A stretch of 64,000 nt of DNA from CAJBNH01 sp964447285 (GTDB taxonomy: Bacteria > Myxococcota_A > UBA9042), in NCBI GenBank assembly GCA_964447285.1, contig CAYURO010000006.1, positions 62,001 through 126,000 of the forward strand. Direction: 5' to 3'. The translations under genes were made by a program, and so were the position numbers. Positions 8,567-16,473 of the stretch are shown piece by piece; within the stretch, counting starts at the first letter, position 1, and each line of letters opens with the position of its first letter. The notes beneath the pieces were generated by a model. The model had not been told where the DNA came from, ran no database searches, and saw only the letters and a program-made list of their open reading frames with translations.

Positions 8567-9367
8567 ATGCTTTTCCACCGCGCCCGCCTCTATGCCTTCG
8601 CAGCCTGCCTGACGGTCTCCGCTTGGGGATCCGCAGCCACTGTTCAGGCCCAGCCAGCCGAGGCGCCGAAGCCCGCCCCCGCAAAGACCCCCGATGCTCC
8701 GGCCACCGCTGAGCCCGCCCCGGACACCTCCGGTCGCTCTCGTGCCGGCGTGTCCCGTGAAGCGGCTGAGGAAAGTCAGGCCGAGCTCTTCAAGTCCGTA
8801 CGCGTCTTTCAGCAGCGCTACCTGCTCAAGGCGGGACGCGTCGAGGTGCTGGGCGGGGGGGCCGCGTACTTCGGCGACCCGCTGATTCGCCACTACTCGA
8901 TCGATGCCGGCGCCCTGTACCACTTGGACGAGACGTGGGCCATCGGCCTCGACGGCGTGAAGTACTTCGGCGCCACCACCGACGCCTTCAGCGCGATTCA
9001 GAACGACTACGGCCTGTTCCCCGAGCGCTCCCTCATGCAGGCGGGCGGCTTTGCAGAGGTCCAGTTCAGCCCCGTGTTCGGCAAGTTCTCCAGCTTCGGC
9101 ATCGCCGTACTGCAGGTCGACGCCTACTTGTTGGCCGGCGGCGGCGTCGTGCGCACCACCCGCGGCGAAAGCCTGAAGCCGGCCGGCCACTTCGGCATCG
9201 GCGCGCGGGTCCACACCCTGCGCTGGCTGACGCTGTCCGCCGAAGCGCGGGACGTGTTCTACGTCGAGAACTTTGCCGCCCGAGACGAGTTCCTCCAGCA
9301 GCTGTCCGTGGGTCTGCGCGTGGGCTTCTGGATTCCGCCGACCGTCACCTACAGGTACCAACGATGA
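8567..9367 (+). CDS. Outer-membrane beta-barrel domain protein
   Basis: A 266-residue protein with a signal peptide cleaved near residues 28-29 (VQA-QP), then an Ala/Pro linker (to about residue 60) and a domain of alternating amphipathic beta strands (AAYFGDPLIRHYSIDAGALY, AEVQFSPVFGKFSSFGIAVL and so on). It ends in an aromatic strand (VGFWIPPTVTYRYQR), typical of barrels of the myxobacterial OMP family. It probably folds as an 8-stranded barrel in the outer membrane. The stop overlaps the next start as ATGA, so the two barrel genes are coupled. Confidence 0.75.
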   Translation: MLFHRARLYAFAACLTVSAWGSAATVQAQPAEAPKPAPAKTPDAPATAEPAPDTSGRSRAGVSREAAEESQAELFKSVRVFQQRYLLKAGRVEVLGGGAAYFGDPLIRHYSIDAGALYHLDETWAIGLDGVKYFGATTDAFSAIQNDYGLFPERSLMQAGGFAEVQFSPVFGKFSSFGIAVLQVDAYLLAGGGVVRTTRGESLKPAGHFGIGARVHTLRWLTLSAEARDVFYVENFAARDEFLQQLSVGLRVGFWIPPTVTYRYQR

Positions 9368-10062
9368 CCGGACGCATGCTCCTCGCCGCCGTGCTGCTCG
9401 TGTGCGCGTTGCCTGCGCGCATGGCTTGGGCCGACGACGTGCTCGAGAACGCGCCGGTGGTACGTCGCCAGCTCGAGTACCGCGCCAGCCGCCATGAGGT
9501 CACTGCGTTGTTCGGCGCGACTGTCGGAGACCCCTACAAACGCAACCTGCTGCCGGGCGTACGGTACAATCTGCACCTATACGATTGGCTTGCGGTGGGA
9601 GCAGACCTGATGGTCGGCATCCCCATCTCGACCGGCATGGCCGACGAGATCGGCGAGAAGATGGTCAAGACGAACGAGAACTTCGTGATGGAGGCGACTT
9701 CGCTGCGCTTCCTCTCCAGCGCCGCCGTGTCCGTAACGCCGCTGCAGGGCAAGTTCATGGCGTTCGGGTCGCTGCCTATGCAGTTCGACTTTCACCTGGA
9801 CCTGTCGTGCGGCATCGCCGGCATCGCGGGCACCCCGAACATCCCGGATTCGTTCTCAGTCGCCCCGGGCGTCGGCGGCGGAGTGCGCGTGTTCGTGTCG
9901 CGGGTGCTGGCCATCACGGGCGGGCTGTCCAACGTGTTCATCGACCGCACACTCGCCGTCAACCGCAACAACAAGGCGGCGGACGGTCAGTTCGGCAGCA
10001 ACCTGATGATGTCGGCTGGCGTCTCGTTCTTCATGCCGCCAGAGCTTGGGCGGTCCGAGTAG
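9364..10062 (+). CDS. Outer-membrane beta-barrel domain protein, paralogue of the upstream gene
   Basis: A 232-residue protein with signal peptide MTGRMLLAAVLLVCALPARMAWA cleaved near residue 23. The barrel-like beta domain shares the layout of its upstream neighbour: HEVTALFGATVGDPY, YNLHLYDWLAVGADLMVG, then a long extracellular-type loop and a GGGVRVFVSRVLAITGG strand. It lacks the Ala/Pro linker of the first barrel. The ATG lies inside the upstream stop (ATGA). Its function is not known; tandem pairs of this type are common in myxobacteria and relatives. Confidence 0.72.
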   Translation: MTGRMLLAAVLLVCALPARMAWADDVLENAPVVRRQLEYRASRHEVTALFGATVGDPYKRNLLPGVRYNLHLYDWLAVGADLMVGIPISTGMADEIGEKMVKTNENFVMEATSLRFLSSAAVSVTPLQGKFMAFGSLPMQFDFHLDLSCGIAGIAGTPNIPDSFSVAPGVGGGVRVFVSRVLAITGGLSNVFIDRTLAVNRNNKAADGQFGSNLMMSAGVSFFMPPELGRSE

Positions 10063-10100
10063 CCCCCAAAGACCGCTCGCTCGCTCGCCCTCAGGTCGTC

Positions 10101-10805
10101 TCAGTACGTCTCAGGCGGCTCCGGCGCTGTCCCAATTAGACGCAAGAATTGCACGTACTTCGACTCGGTTGCGGGCTCATGCTCGACACCCAGCTTGTCC
10201 AGCCAATCGCGGATGCGGTCGGTCAGGTCGCCGGCGCGAGGGTGCTCGATCTCCAGCTCCCAGCGCTCGATTCCCGCCGAGTAGCGCGCGTGGTCCAGCT
10301 CGAACCGCACCCGCTCGTCGCCTGCCGGATCGCCATCCAGATCGACGAGTTGCACGTCATAGGCGCGACGAGTGTTCACCAGCGCGCCCAGATTGTGCAG
10401 CCAAGCGTCGGCAGACAGTGGAACCGCCAGCACGCCTCCCTGATCCGGCGGGGCCAACAGCGCGTCCTGCAAACCCAATTCGACCACCAGCACCCGGGCA
10501 GGCGCGCCAACCTTCCACCGCGCAGCCAGTGCCGGCGGTACGTCGCGCTCGACCTCGGTCACGCGGTGCACGCCGCAGTCGAACTGCCCGCCGACCTTGC
10601 AGGTGGCCACCACGCGCTCCCCCGCCACACGCACGCGCACCATCGCCTGCTGCGCCCGCAGGTCCAGACGCGAGGTGTCCAGATAGTCGTTGCGCTGCTC
10701 ACGAATTCGCGGGGTTGCGAGACCATCCAGCGCGCTGCGCAGGCGAAAGTGGTCGTCTGCGGACGCCAGCAACAGCTTCAGCTCCGTCTCGATGGGATTC
10801 GTCAT
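10101..10805 (-). CDS. CYTH-domain protein (triphosphate tunnel metalloenzyme fold)
   Basis: The 234-residue protein starts MTNPIETELKLLL, giving the CYTH signature ExExK (residues 6-10). Further Arg/Lys-rich strands follow (QAMVRVRVAGERVVATCKVGG, and RFELDHARY), with the late ELEIEHP strand providing acidic metal ligands. The fold binds triphosphate with metal ions. Members include inorganic triphosphatases, thiamine triphosphatases and class IV adenylate cyclases, and I cannot tell which activity applies here. The start is set by the motif; the Shine-Dalgarno is poor. It lies 8 bp downstream of the exonuclease gene, so they are probably co-transcribed. Confidence 0.85.
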   Translation of the reverse strand: MTNPIETELKLLLASADDHFRLRSALDGLATPRIREQRNDYLDTSRLDLRAQQAMVRVRVAGERVVATCKVGGQFDCGVHRVTEVERDVPPALAARWKVGAPARVLVVELGLQDALLAPPDQGGVLAVPLSADAWLHNLGALVNTRRAYDVQLVDLDGDPAGDERVRFELDHARYSAGIERWELEIEHPRAGDLTDRIRDWLDKLGVEHEPATESKYVQFLRLIGTAPEPPETY

Positions 10806-10813
10806 GGGAGGAC

Positions 10814-11581
10814 TCAGCCCCGACCGGCGGCGCGCAGGTACATGTAACGGACGGGGTCGAGCTCGTCGGCCAGCGGATAGCCGGCGCCCAAGGCGTTGCG
10901 AGGACCGTCCACCTCTCCCACCAGCGTCGCTCGACCGCCCTTCTGCTGCCGGGACTTCCACCCGGCGCGCTCAGCCTCCTGGCGGCCCTCCCACATCTCC
11001 TGCAGGTCCCAGGTCGCCTCGAACGTCGGCGGCAGGTCCTTGGCCAATGCCAGCAGCACGCGCCCGGCACACTCGGCGTCGGCGGTCGCCCGGTGCGCTT
11101 CCTCCAGCGGAATGCCCAGGCGCTTGGCCACGACGCCCAGCTTCATCGCGCCCTGGCCCTTGTGCAGCTCCTTGGCAAACACCAGTGGATCCAGCCACTT
11201 CAAGCCTTGGGGCATCGATGCGCCGGCGCGCGCCAGCTCGCGCATGACAAAGCTGCGGTCGAACGAGGCGTTGTAGGCGACGAGCAGACGCCCCTCGACC
11301 CGCGAGATCAGCTCGGCAGCGACATCGGCGAACCGCGGTTTTCCACTGAGGTCTTCGTCCCGGATGCCCGTGATGCGCGTCACGTCGGGGTGCAACGGCA
11401 TGCCCGGGTCGACCAGAACGGACCACCGATCCGTGACCTCGCCATGCTCAAAGTGCACGATGGCGAGCTCGATGACGCGGTCACCCTGCTCTGGACTCAG
11501 GCCGGTCGTCTCGGTGTCGAGCGCGGCCAGCTTGCCCATGTACCATGGCGCCGGGACGACGTGGGGACCGGTGGCATCCAT
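10814..11581 (-). CDS. DEDDh 3'-5' exonuclease (DnaQ/PolIII epsilon-like)
   Basis: A 255-residue exonuclease with ExoI LDTETTGL (the metal-binding Asp and Glu), ExoII YNASFDRSF and ExoIII HRATADAECAG, giving the DEDDh set. It should degrade single-stranded nucleic acid from the 3' end with two metal ions. About 90 extra C-terminal residues (after the exonuclease domain) end in YLRAAGRG and have no motif I know. It lacks the polymerase-binding signature of true epsilon as far as I can see, so it is probably a housekeeping or repair nuclease. I chose the ATG at 11581 because GGAGA sits eight bases upstream; a TTG at 11596 is the alternative. Confidence 0.88.
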   Translation of the reverse strand: MDATGPHVVPAPWYMGKLAALDTETTGLSPEQGDRVIELAIVHFEHGEVTDRWSVLVDPGMPLHPDVTRITGIRDEDLSGKPRFADVAAELISRVEGRLLVAYNASFDRSFVMRELARAGASMPQGLKWLDPLVFAKELHKGQGAMKLGVVAKRLGIPLEEAHRATADAECAGRVLLALAKDLPPTFEATWDLQEMWEGRQEAERAGWKSRQQKGGRATLVGEVDGPRNALGAGYPLADELDPVRYMYLRAAGRG

Positions 11582-11647
11582 CTGAACTGTCTCCAAGATC
11601 CCTGTTTCTGCGAGCGCGCTTGCATGAGCCCAGCGAAGGCGCAGCAG

Positions 11648-12499
11648 CTAGGCCGGCCGCACCCGCAGCAGCGGCGCACCCCAACGCGCCTGGAACGGCA
11701 GCGCCGCCGTGGGCTCGATGTCGGGACGGGCAAACACCAGCACCACGGTGGAACCCATCTCAAACACACCGAACTCGTCGCCGCGCTGCTGGGGATAGCG
11801 GGGCTGGACCTCCAACAGGCCGGTGCCGGGCTGTCCCTCGTTGGTGGCGCGCTGCGTGAAGCACACCCGCATGTGGCCGACGCACGTGGCGCCGACCATG
11901 ACCATCGCTGCCGGACCCAGCTCGGTGTCGCAGTGGGCGACGATGCGTTCGTTGCGGGCGAACAGTCCGTGGACGTGCTTGATCCCAATGGCATTGACCG
12001 GATACAGCGCGCCGGGGATGTAGCGCCAGCGCACGATGTCGCCGTCCCAAGGACTGTGGACGCGGTGGTAGTTGTATGGGGCCAGATACACGACGGCGTA
12101 GGTGCCTCCGCGGTACGGGTCCGCATCGTCACTGCCGCCCAGCAGCGCGTCCAGCGTGTACTCGACGCCCTTGGCCTGAATCAGCGCACCACGCCCCAAC
12201 GGACCGAACGCCGACAGCTTGCCGTCTGAGGGCGAGGGCAACACGCCGGGCTCCAAGGTGATCTCCCGCGACCCCGGCTTCAGCCGTCGCGTGAAGAAGT
12301 CCTGAAACGTCGCGTAGTCGTCCAGCGCCCGGTCAGCCTCGGTCACATCGACGCGATAGGCCTTGCAGAATGCTTGGATGGCGGCGTGGACCACGGGGCG
12401 GGGAGCGCGGGTGCGAACCAGCATCCCCACGGCCTGCGAGACCTTCGGGTGCGACAGCAGCGTCAGCCACTTGGGGGGAGGGGGAGTGGGCGGCGGCAT
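11648..12499 (-). CDS. psd: Phosphatidylserine decarboxylase proenzyme
   Basis: Converts phosphatidylserine to phosphatidylethanolamine at the inner membrane. The 283-residue proenzyme has SPSDGKL (the catalytic Asp region), YNYHRVHSP with the conserved His pair, and the autocleavage site FEMGST near the C-terminus (about residues 246-251). Ser250 would become the pyruvoyl group, leaving a short alpha chain of about 34 residues. Most relatives have LGST there; here it is MGST. The ATG has GGAGGAA just upstream. It is preceded 41 bp upstream by the lipoprotein gene. Confidence 0.93.
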   Translation of the reverse strand: MPPPTPPPPKWLTLLSHPKVSQAVGMLVRTRAPRPVVHAAIQAFCKAYRVDVTEADRALDDYATFQDFFTRRLKPGSREITLEPGVLPSPSDGKLSAFGPLGRGALIQAKGVEYTLDALLGGSDDADPYRGGTYAVVYLAPYNYHRVHSPWDGDIVRWRYIPGALYPVNAIGIKHVHGLFARNERIVAHCDTELGPAAMVMVGATCVGHMRVCFTQRATNEGQPGTGLLEVQPRYPQQRGDEFGVFEMGSTVVLVFARPDIEPTAALPFQARWGAPLLRVRPA

Positions 12500-12540
12500 G
12501 GCGTTCCTCCGGACGGTCGGGCCAAGCCGGCCCCGGGGGC

Positions 12541-13563
12541 TCAGGGCCCTTCGCGGATGGCGTCGATCTTCTCAGCGCTGAAGGTGCCGGTGAAGTGCCA
12601 AGCGTCGGGCTGCACGCAGATCGTCTTGACGACCGCGTTGTCCTTGACCTCGACCGCACACCGCTCGTCGTCGGCGTCGTCGCTGGAGAGTTCGCCGCAG
12701 TCCGTCCCTGAAGTGGGGCAGTTCGTTTTGCATCCCAGGTTCTTCGCGCAGTCCTTGTCCCAGAACGCGGTGTCCTTCTTGGGGATGCACCAGCCGTCCA
12801 CCACCTTGGCGCCCTTCAGGTCCGCTGTGAACGGGCATGGCTCGGCGATGCCGGCGTTGTCGGGCAGGGAAGTGGCCTTGTCGGTGAAGACCTGAGCGAC
12901 CTCGAGGAAGTTGACGAGACCGATCTCGTTGAACGTCCTGCCGATCGGAAACTTGACGAGGAGCGGCTTGGCATCGGACCGCTTGATCGAGCCTTGCAGC
13001 GCGCCTCCGTAGATGCCCGCGCCATCGCACTCGAGCTGGCCCTGAATGGCGAGGTTGATGATGTGGATGGCGGCGTTGACCGCGGCCGGCTTGAGGTCGA
13101 GCGTGCCGAGTCCGTAGCGCCCGGGCGTCTGAACGTCGGGATTATCGAGGTCGAGGTCAACGTCCGTGGGCACCGAATCCCAGAAGTACTCCGACTTGAC
13201 CGCGTCCCATTGGCCGGTGCCGATGGACAGCGTCAGCTTCTTCGCCGCCGGCTGCCACGCCTTCACCTTGAAGAACAAATTCAGGACGTTCTTCTGGATG
13301 TCCATCGCCCACAGGCCGTTCAACTGCGTCTTGATGTAGCCGGTCGCGCTGTCCGGGTGCTCCATCCGCAGCTCGATGACGCGGAAGACCGAACCCGTCA
13401 GGTCCAGACTCGCGGGGATCGCGGATCCGGGCTCGCAGGTCGGCGCGATCGTGTCTCCCGCCGCCGTGTCCTTGGTCACCGTCGCGCCCGAGTCGTTCTC
13501 ACAGCCCGCCAGACCCAGCGACCAAAGGCCCGCCAGAAGGATGCCCCAAACCAACTTGCGCAT
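12541..13563 (-). CDS. Cys-rich lipoprotein of unknown function
   Basis: A 340-residue lipoprotein with signal MRKLVWGILLAGLWSLGLAGC, so Cys21 is the lipidation site. A disordered Asp/Thr-rich segment follows. The body (about 45-240) alternates short strands such as GYIKTQLNGLWAMDIQ and LDLDNPDV, and the last 80 residues contain six or more Cys that could pair (CIPKKDTAF, CAKNLGCKTNC). I recognise no family. Start chosen at the ATG at 13563, which gives the lipobox; the GGGGGG run upstream could serve as ribosome site. It may be in the same run as psd. Confidence 0.8.
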   Translation of the reverse strand: MRKLVWGILLAGLWSLGLAGCENDSGATVTKDTAAGDTIAPTCEPGSAIPASLDLTGSVFRVIELRMEHPDSATGYIKTQLNGLWAMDIQKNVLNLFFKVKAWQPAAKKLTLSIGTGQWDAVKSEYFWDSVPTDVDLDLDNPDVQTPGRYGLGTLDLKPAAVNAAIHIINLAIQGQLECDGAGIYGGALQGSIKRSDAKPLLVKFPIGRTFNEIGLVNFLEVAQVFTDKATSLPDNAGIAEPCPFTADLKGAKVVDGWCIPKKDTAFWDKDCAKNLGCKTNCPTSGTDCGELSSDDADDERCAVEVKDNAVVKTICVQPDAWHFTGTFSAEKIDAIREGP

Positions 13564-13704
13564 ACGGATGCCCCCCGATTTCGATTGCAATGACGCGAAC
13601 TTGCCAAAACGCCCGCACCGGGGACCCGCCGCCCGCTCGGCCAGCAGGGCTTCCCCCCCGGACGCGCCAAAGCTGGCACGCGGCGGCACTTTGCGCAACC
13701 CTTG

Positions 13705-14652
13705 CTAGCCGCGCGAGGTCGCCCGATCACGCGCGTGGGTCAGGTCCATGTCCAGGCTGGCCGTCGACGTGCGCAGCTGCTGATGTCGCTGCGCCAAGGC
13801 TGCGAGGTCGGCGCGCTCCAGCGCATCGATGCTGAAGCCCTCGACGCAGAACGAAGCCGCCACCGTCCCCGTGACCATCGCCCCCTGCAGGGCGCTGACG
13901 TCAATCACGGGCTGCGAGGCCAGGTAGCCCATGAAACCACCCGCAAAAGTGTCGCCCGCGCCGGTGGGATCGACCACGTGCTCGAGCATCACCGCCGGCA
14001 TCGCCAGCGCGTGGCCGTCGTAGAACAGAACGGACCCGAACTCGCCGCGCTTGACCACCAGAATCCTGGGCCCCATCGCCTGGATACGGCGGGCAGCGGT
14101 GACCAAGTTGCCACACTCGGACAGCGCAAACGCCTCTTCATCGTTCAGGAACAGCGCGTCGATCCGCTTCAGCACGGTCAGCAGCTGCTCGCGCTCTCCG
14201 GTGATCCAGAAGCCCATCGTGTCCAGCGCGACAAACCGCGGCCCCTTCATCTGATTCAGCACGTCCAGCTGCAGCGCGGGGTGGATGTTGGCCAGGAACA
14301 CGAGCTCGGCGCCGGCCTGGTCGGCCGGGATCTTCGGCTGGAAGTCCGAGAAGACGTTCAGCTCAGTGAACAGCGTCTCGCGGGTCGTGAAGTACGGCGA
14401 GTAGCGCCCACCCCAGCGAAACGTGTCGCCGGGCACGCGCTCGATGCCTCGAACGTCCACGCCCCGCCGGCGCAGGCGGTCGAGCTCGCCCTCGCGAAAG
14501 TCCTCGCCGACCACCGCCACAACGTAAGTTGGCGCAAACAAAGATGAAGCCATCGAGAAGAACGTGGCTGACCCGCCGAGCACCTCGACCACCTTGTCGG
14601 CGGACGTCTCGACCGAGTCATAGGCCACGGAGCCTACGACGAGCAGACCCAT
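13705..14652 (-). CDS. PfkB-family carbohydrate/nucleoside kinase
   Basis: A 315-residue ribokinase-like kinase. It has a glycine-rich N-terminal element (LGGSATFFSMASSL, near residue 26) and the C-terminal anion-hole/catalytic motif DPTGAGDTFAGG, with the catalytic Asp at residue 234. It phosphorylates a sugar or nucleoside hydroxyl; the substrate cannot be read from the sequence. It lies 39 bp after mtnP, so a product of the methylthioadenosine pathway is plausible (for example 5-methylthioribose-1-phosphate-linked salvage), but that is inference. The ATG at 14652 has GGAGGG upstream. Confidence 0.88.
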   Translation of the reverse strand: MGLLVVGSVAYDSVETSADKVVEVLGGSATFFSMASSLFAPTYVVAVVGEDFREGELDRLRRRGVDVRGIERVPGDTFRWGGRYSPYFTTRETLFTELNVFSDFQPKIPADQAGAELVFLANIHPALQLDVLNQMKGPRFVALDTMGFWITGEREQLLTVLKRIDALFLNDEEAFALSECGNLVTAARRIQAMGPRILVVKRGEFGSVLFYDGHALAMPAVMLEHVVDPTGAGDTFAGGFMGYLASQPVIDVSALQGAMVTGTVAASFCVEGFSIDALERADLAALAQRHQQLRTSTASLDMDLTHARDRATSRG

Positions 14653-14691
14653 GGGAACCCTCCAAACGAGCAAAGAAGCGGGAAGTTGGAC

Positions 14692-15561
14692 CTAGGTGCG
14701 GGGGAACCAGCGGTCGAGGAACAGGGCCAGCCGCTCACGAACCGCCGCAGGCATTGCCGTGGGGTGCGTCATCACCGCGAACTGCAAAGCGTCCTGCGAC
14801 GGACACGGACCCTGCGGCGGGTTCTTGGCCATCTCGGTGACGATGCGGCGCGCCGTGTTGACGTTGGCGTGCAGGGTCGCGACGACCTGGTCCACCGTCA
14901 CGGCGTCGTGATCGTCGTGCCAGCAGTCGTAGTCGGTGGCCAGCGCGACGGTGGCGTACGGCAGCTCTGCCTCGCGGGCCAGTCGCGCCTCGGGCAGGTT
15001 GGTCATACCGACCACCGCGACATCGTTCCACGTCTGGAATGTCAGGGATTCCGCTTGGGTAGAGAACTGCGGCCCTTCGATACAGACATACGCGCCGCCG
15101 ACGTGATGGCGGATGCCCAGCTTCTCGCACGCCGTCTTCAACGCGCCGTGCACGCGCGGGCTGACGGGATGGGCAAGGCTGACGTGCGCGACGATGCCGC
15201 CCTCGAAGAACGTGCGCGGCCGGCTGACGGTGCGGTCGATGAACTGGTCGATGAGCACGATGTCGCCGGGGTGGATGTCCTCGCGCATCGAGCCCACTGC
15301 GCTGACCGACAGCACGTCAGTGACGCCCACCTTTTTCAGCGCCCAGATGTTGGCGCGGTAGTTGATCTCCGAGGGCGAGAGGCGATGTCCGCGGCCGTGG
15401 CGAGGCAGAAAGAACAGCTGGGTGTCGCCGAGCCAACCCTCGATCAGGGCGTCGGAAGGCGCGCCGAACGGGGTGTCGATGACGTGCTCGCGGACACGCT
15501 CCAGGCCAGGCAGCTCGTAGAGGCCGCTGCCGCCGATGATGCCGAGAACTGCACGCTGCAT
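14692..15561 (-). CDS. mtnP: 5'-methylthioadenosine phosphorylase
   Basis: Splits 5'-methylthioadenosine with phosphate to adenine and methylthioribose-1-phosphate in polyamine and methionine salvage. The 289-residue protein has the nucleoside-phosphorylase start GIIGGSGLY (8-15), the phosphate-binding RHGRGH (54-59), and the purine pocket region with GPQFSTQAES and GMTNLPEA. The length is typical. The ATG at 15561 has CGGAG upstream; a palindrome lies at 15582-15601. It is followed by the PfkB kinase and preceded by the PilZ gene on the same strand. Confidence 0.93.
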   Translation of the reverse strand: MQRAVLGIIGGSGLYELPGLERVREHVIDTPFGAPSDALIEGWLGDTQLFFLPRHGRGHRLSPSEINYRANIWALKKVGVTDVLSVSAVGSMREDIHPGDIVLIDQFIDRTVSRPRTFFEGGIVAHVSLAHPVSPRVHGALKTACEKLGIRHHVGGAYVCIEGPQFSTQAESLTFQTWNDVAVVGMTNLPEARLAREAELPYATVALATDYDCWHDDHDAVTVDQVVATLHANVNTARRIVTEMAKNPPQGPCPSQDALQFAVMTHPTAMPAAVRERLALFLDRWFPRT

Positions 15562-15581
15562 GACGGACTCCGGTGGGACGA

Positions 15582-15601
15582 ATCGCAAATAGACTTGCGA
15601 T
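15582..15601. promoter_or_regulatory. Inverted repeat upstream of mtnP, possible operator or leader hairpin
   Basis: ATCGCAA and its complement TTGCGAT flank six bases (ATAGAC), giving a perfect seven-base dyad. It sits 20 bases before the mtnP start, just upstream of the ribosome site. Confidence 0.45.
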
Positions 15602-15642
15602 GTCGGGAAGAAGGGGGACGCCCCTGCTGTGGTGGGGTTGAG

Positions 15643-16077
15643 CTAAGCGATGGGAGCAGCCTCGTACGCAGGACCTTCGTCCGCGCCCTCGGCGATGCGC
15701 CGCGCGACAAATGCCGAAAGCTGCTGGCGGTCGGTCTCGTCCAAGTCCAGAAAACGCACGGCCAAGCCGTGGCTGAAGCCTTGCACGCGCCGCGCGCCCA
15801 GAACCTCTCCCCGCACGGCGATGGGCCGCTGGGCGTCGGGCAACTGGAACTCAAGTTCGATGAAGCGGCGGTCGATCGCATTGCGCAACGAATACGAGTA
15901 GCTTTCGATGAAGATGCCGGTCTCGGACAGGTTGCTGGCGGGATGGACGAACAGGCGATCGCCGTCGCGCTCCTGCACGAACAGATCCACCGTCACGCGA
16001 CGGGCGAACCGACGGTCAACACGACCAGCAAGGTCCTGTTGCGTCAACGGATTATGCGCGGCGTCGGTGTGATTCAT
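15643..16077 (-). CDS. PilZ-domain protein (likely c-di-GMP binding)
   Basis: A 144-residue protein. The N-terminal basic motif RRFARRV (22-28) fits the RxxxR half of the c-di-GMP site, and NLSETGIFI (about 49-57) fits the D/NxSxxG half. The remainder forms the beta-barrel pattern (EFQLPDAQRPIAVRGEVLG, GLAVRFLDLD). As a single-domain PilZ protein it would act as a receptor or adaptor for c-di-GMP signalling, possibly in motility or polysaccharide control. The ATG at 16077 has GGGAGGGG upstream. Longer upstream frames run across the tRNA gene and are artefacts. Confidence 0.85.
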   Translation of the reverse strand: MNHTDAAHNPLTQQDLAGRVDRRFARRVTVDLFVQERDGDRLFVHPASNLSETGIFIESYSYSLRNAIDRRFIELEFQLPDAQRPIAVRGEVLGARRVQGFSHGLAVRFLDLDETDRQQLSAFVARRIAEGADEGPAYEAAPIA

Positions 16078-16182
16078 CACTGCAGCCCCTCCCCCCTCGC
16101 GGCCGACCGGTACCCCAAAGGGCGTATGAGGGTAAGCAAAGGGGCTTCGACCGTCAATCACGGACAATTTGCGGCGGAGGGC

Positions 16183-16211
16183 TTGCAGGGCCTCAGGGTC
16201 GGTGCTAAAAA
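16183..16211 (+). promoter_or_regulatory. Promoter for tRNA-Ala
   Basis: TTGCAG (16183-16188), a 17-base spacer and TAAAAA (16206-16211) lie 55 bases before the tRNA 5' end. Confidence 0.5.
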
Positions 16212-16225
16212 GCCGCGCGTTCCGA

Positions 16226-16246
16226 GTCGAAGGTGCGTCCTTCGAC
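16226..16246 (+). other. Perfect stem-loop in the tRNA-Ala leader
   Basis: GTCGAAGG (16226-16233) pairs fully with CCTTCGAC (16239-16246) around a five-base loop, in the stretch between promoter and tRNA. No T-run follows, so it does not look like a terminator. It could be an RNase processing signal or a structure in the precursor. Confidence 0.45.
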
Positions 16247-16266
16247 CATGCGGTCGGCAGCCCCCC

Positions 16267-16342
16267 GGGGGTATAGCTCAGTTGGGAGAGTACTTGACTG
16301 GCAGTCAAGGGGTCGTGGGTTCGATTCCCTCTACCTCCACCA
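16267..16342 (+). tRNA. tRNA-Ala (anticodon GGC)
   Basis: A complete 76-base cloverleaf including the encoded CCA. The acceptor stem GGGGGTA pairs with TACCTCC and contains the G3:U70 pair that identifies alanine tRNA. The D-arm AGCTCAGTTGGGAGAG is standard, the anticodon loop CTGGCAG is flanked by CTTGA/TCAAG, and the T-arm GTGGGTTCGATTCCCTC is intact. It reads GCC (and GCU) alanine codons, useful in GC-rich DNA. It has its own promoter and terminator. Confidence 0.95.
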
Positions 16343-16372
16343 GGCAAGGCCACCGAACCAGCGCGGAACGCA

Positions 16373-16410
16373 GCGACAGGGGTCCCCACGGGGGCCCCTG
16401 TTGCGTTTTT
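16373..16410 (+). terminator. Rho-independent terminator after tRNA-Ala
   Basis: A roughly 14-base GC-rich stem (16373-16404) is followed by a T-run (16406-16410). It lies about 30 bases after the tRNA and before the transporter gene. Confidence 0.75.
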
Positions 16411-16473
16411 GGCGACCTTCCGGCCAGATGCCCGCTTGGCCCTTCCCGATCGCCGCGCCTGCTGAGGTCTCCC

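Noticed and set aside
10046..12229. 727-residue open frame opposite the CYTH, exonuclease and psd genes
   Set aside because: It crosses three well-supported genes and has a low-complexity Arg/Pro composition.
14686..16473. Upstream extension of the transporter reading frame
   Set aside because: It would run across tRNA-Ala and its terminator and through mtnP and the PilZ gene on the opposite strand; the GTG at 16474 is the real start.
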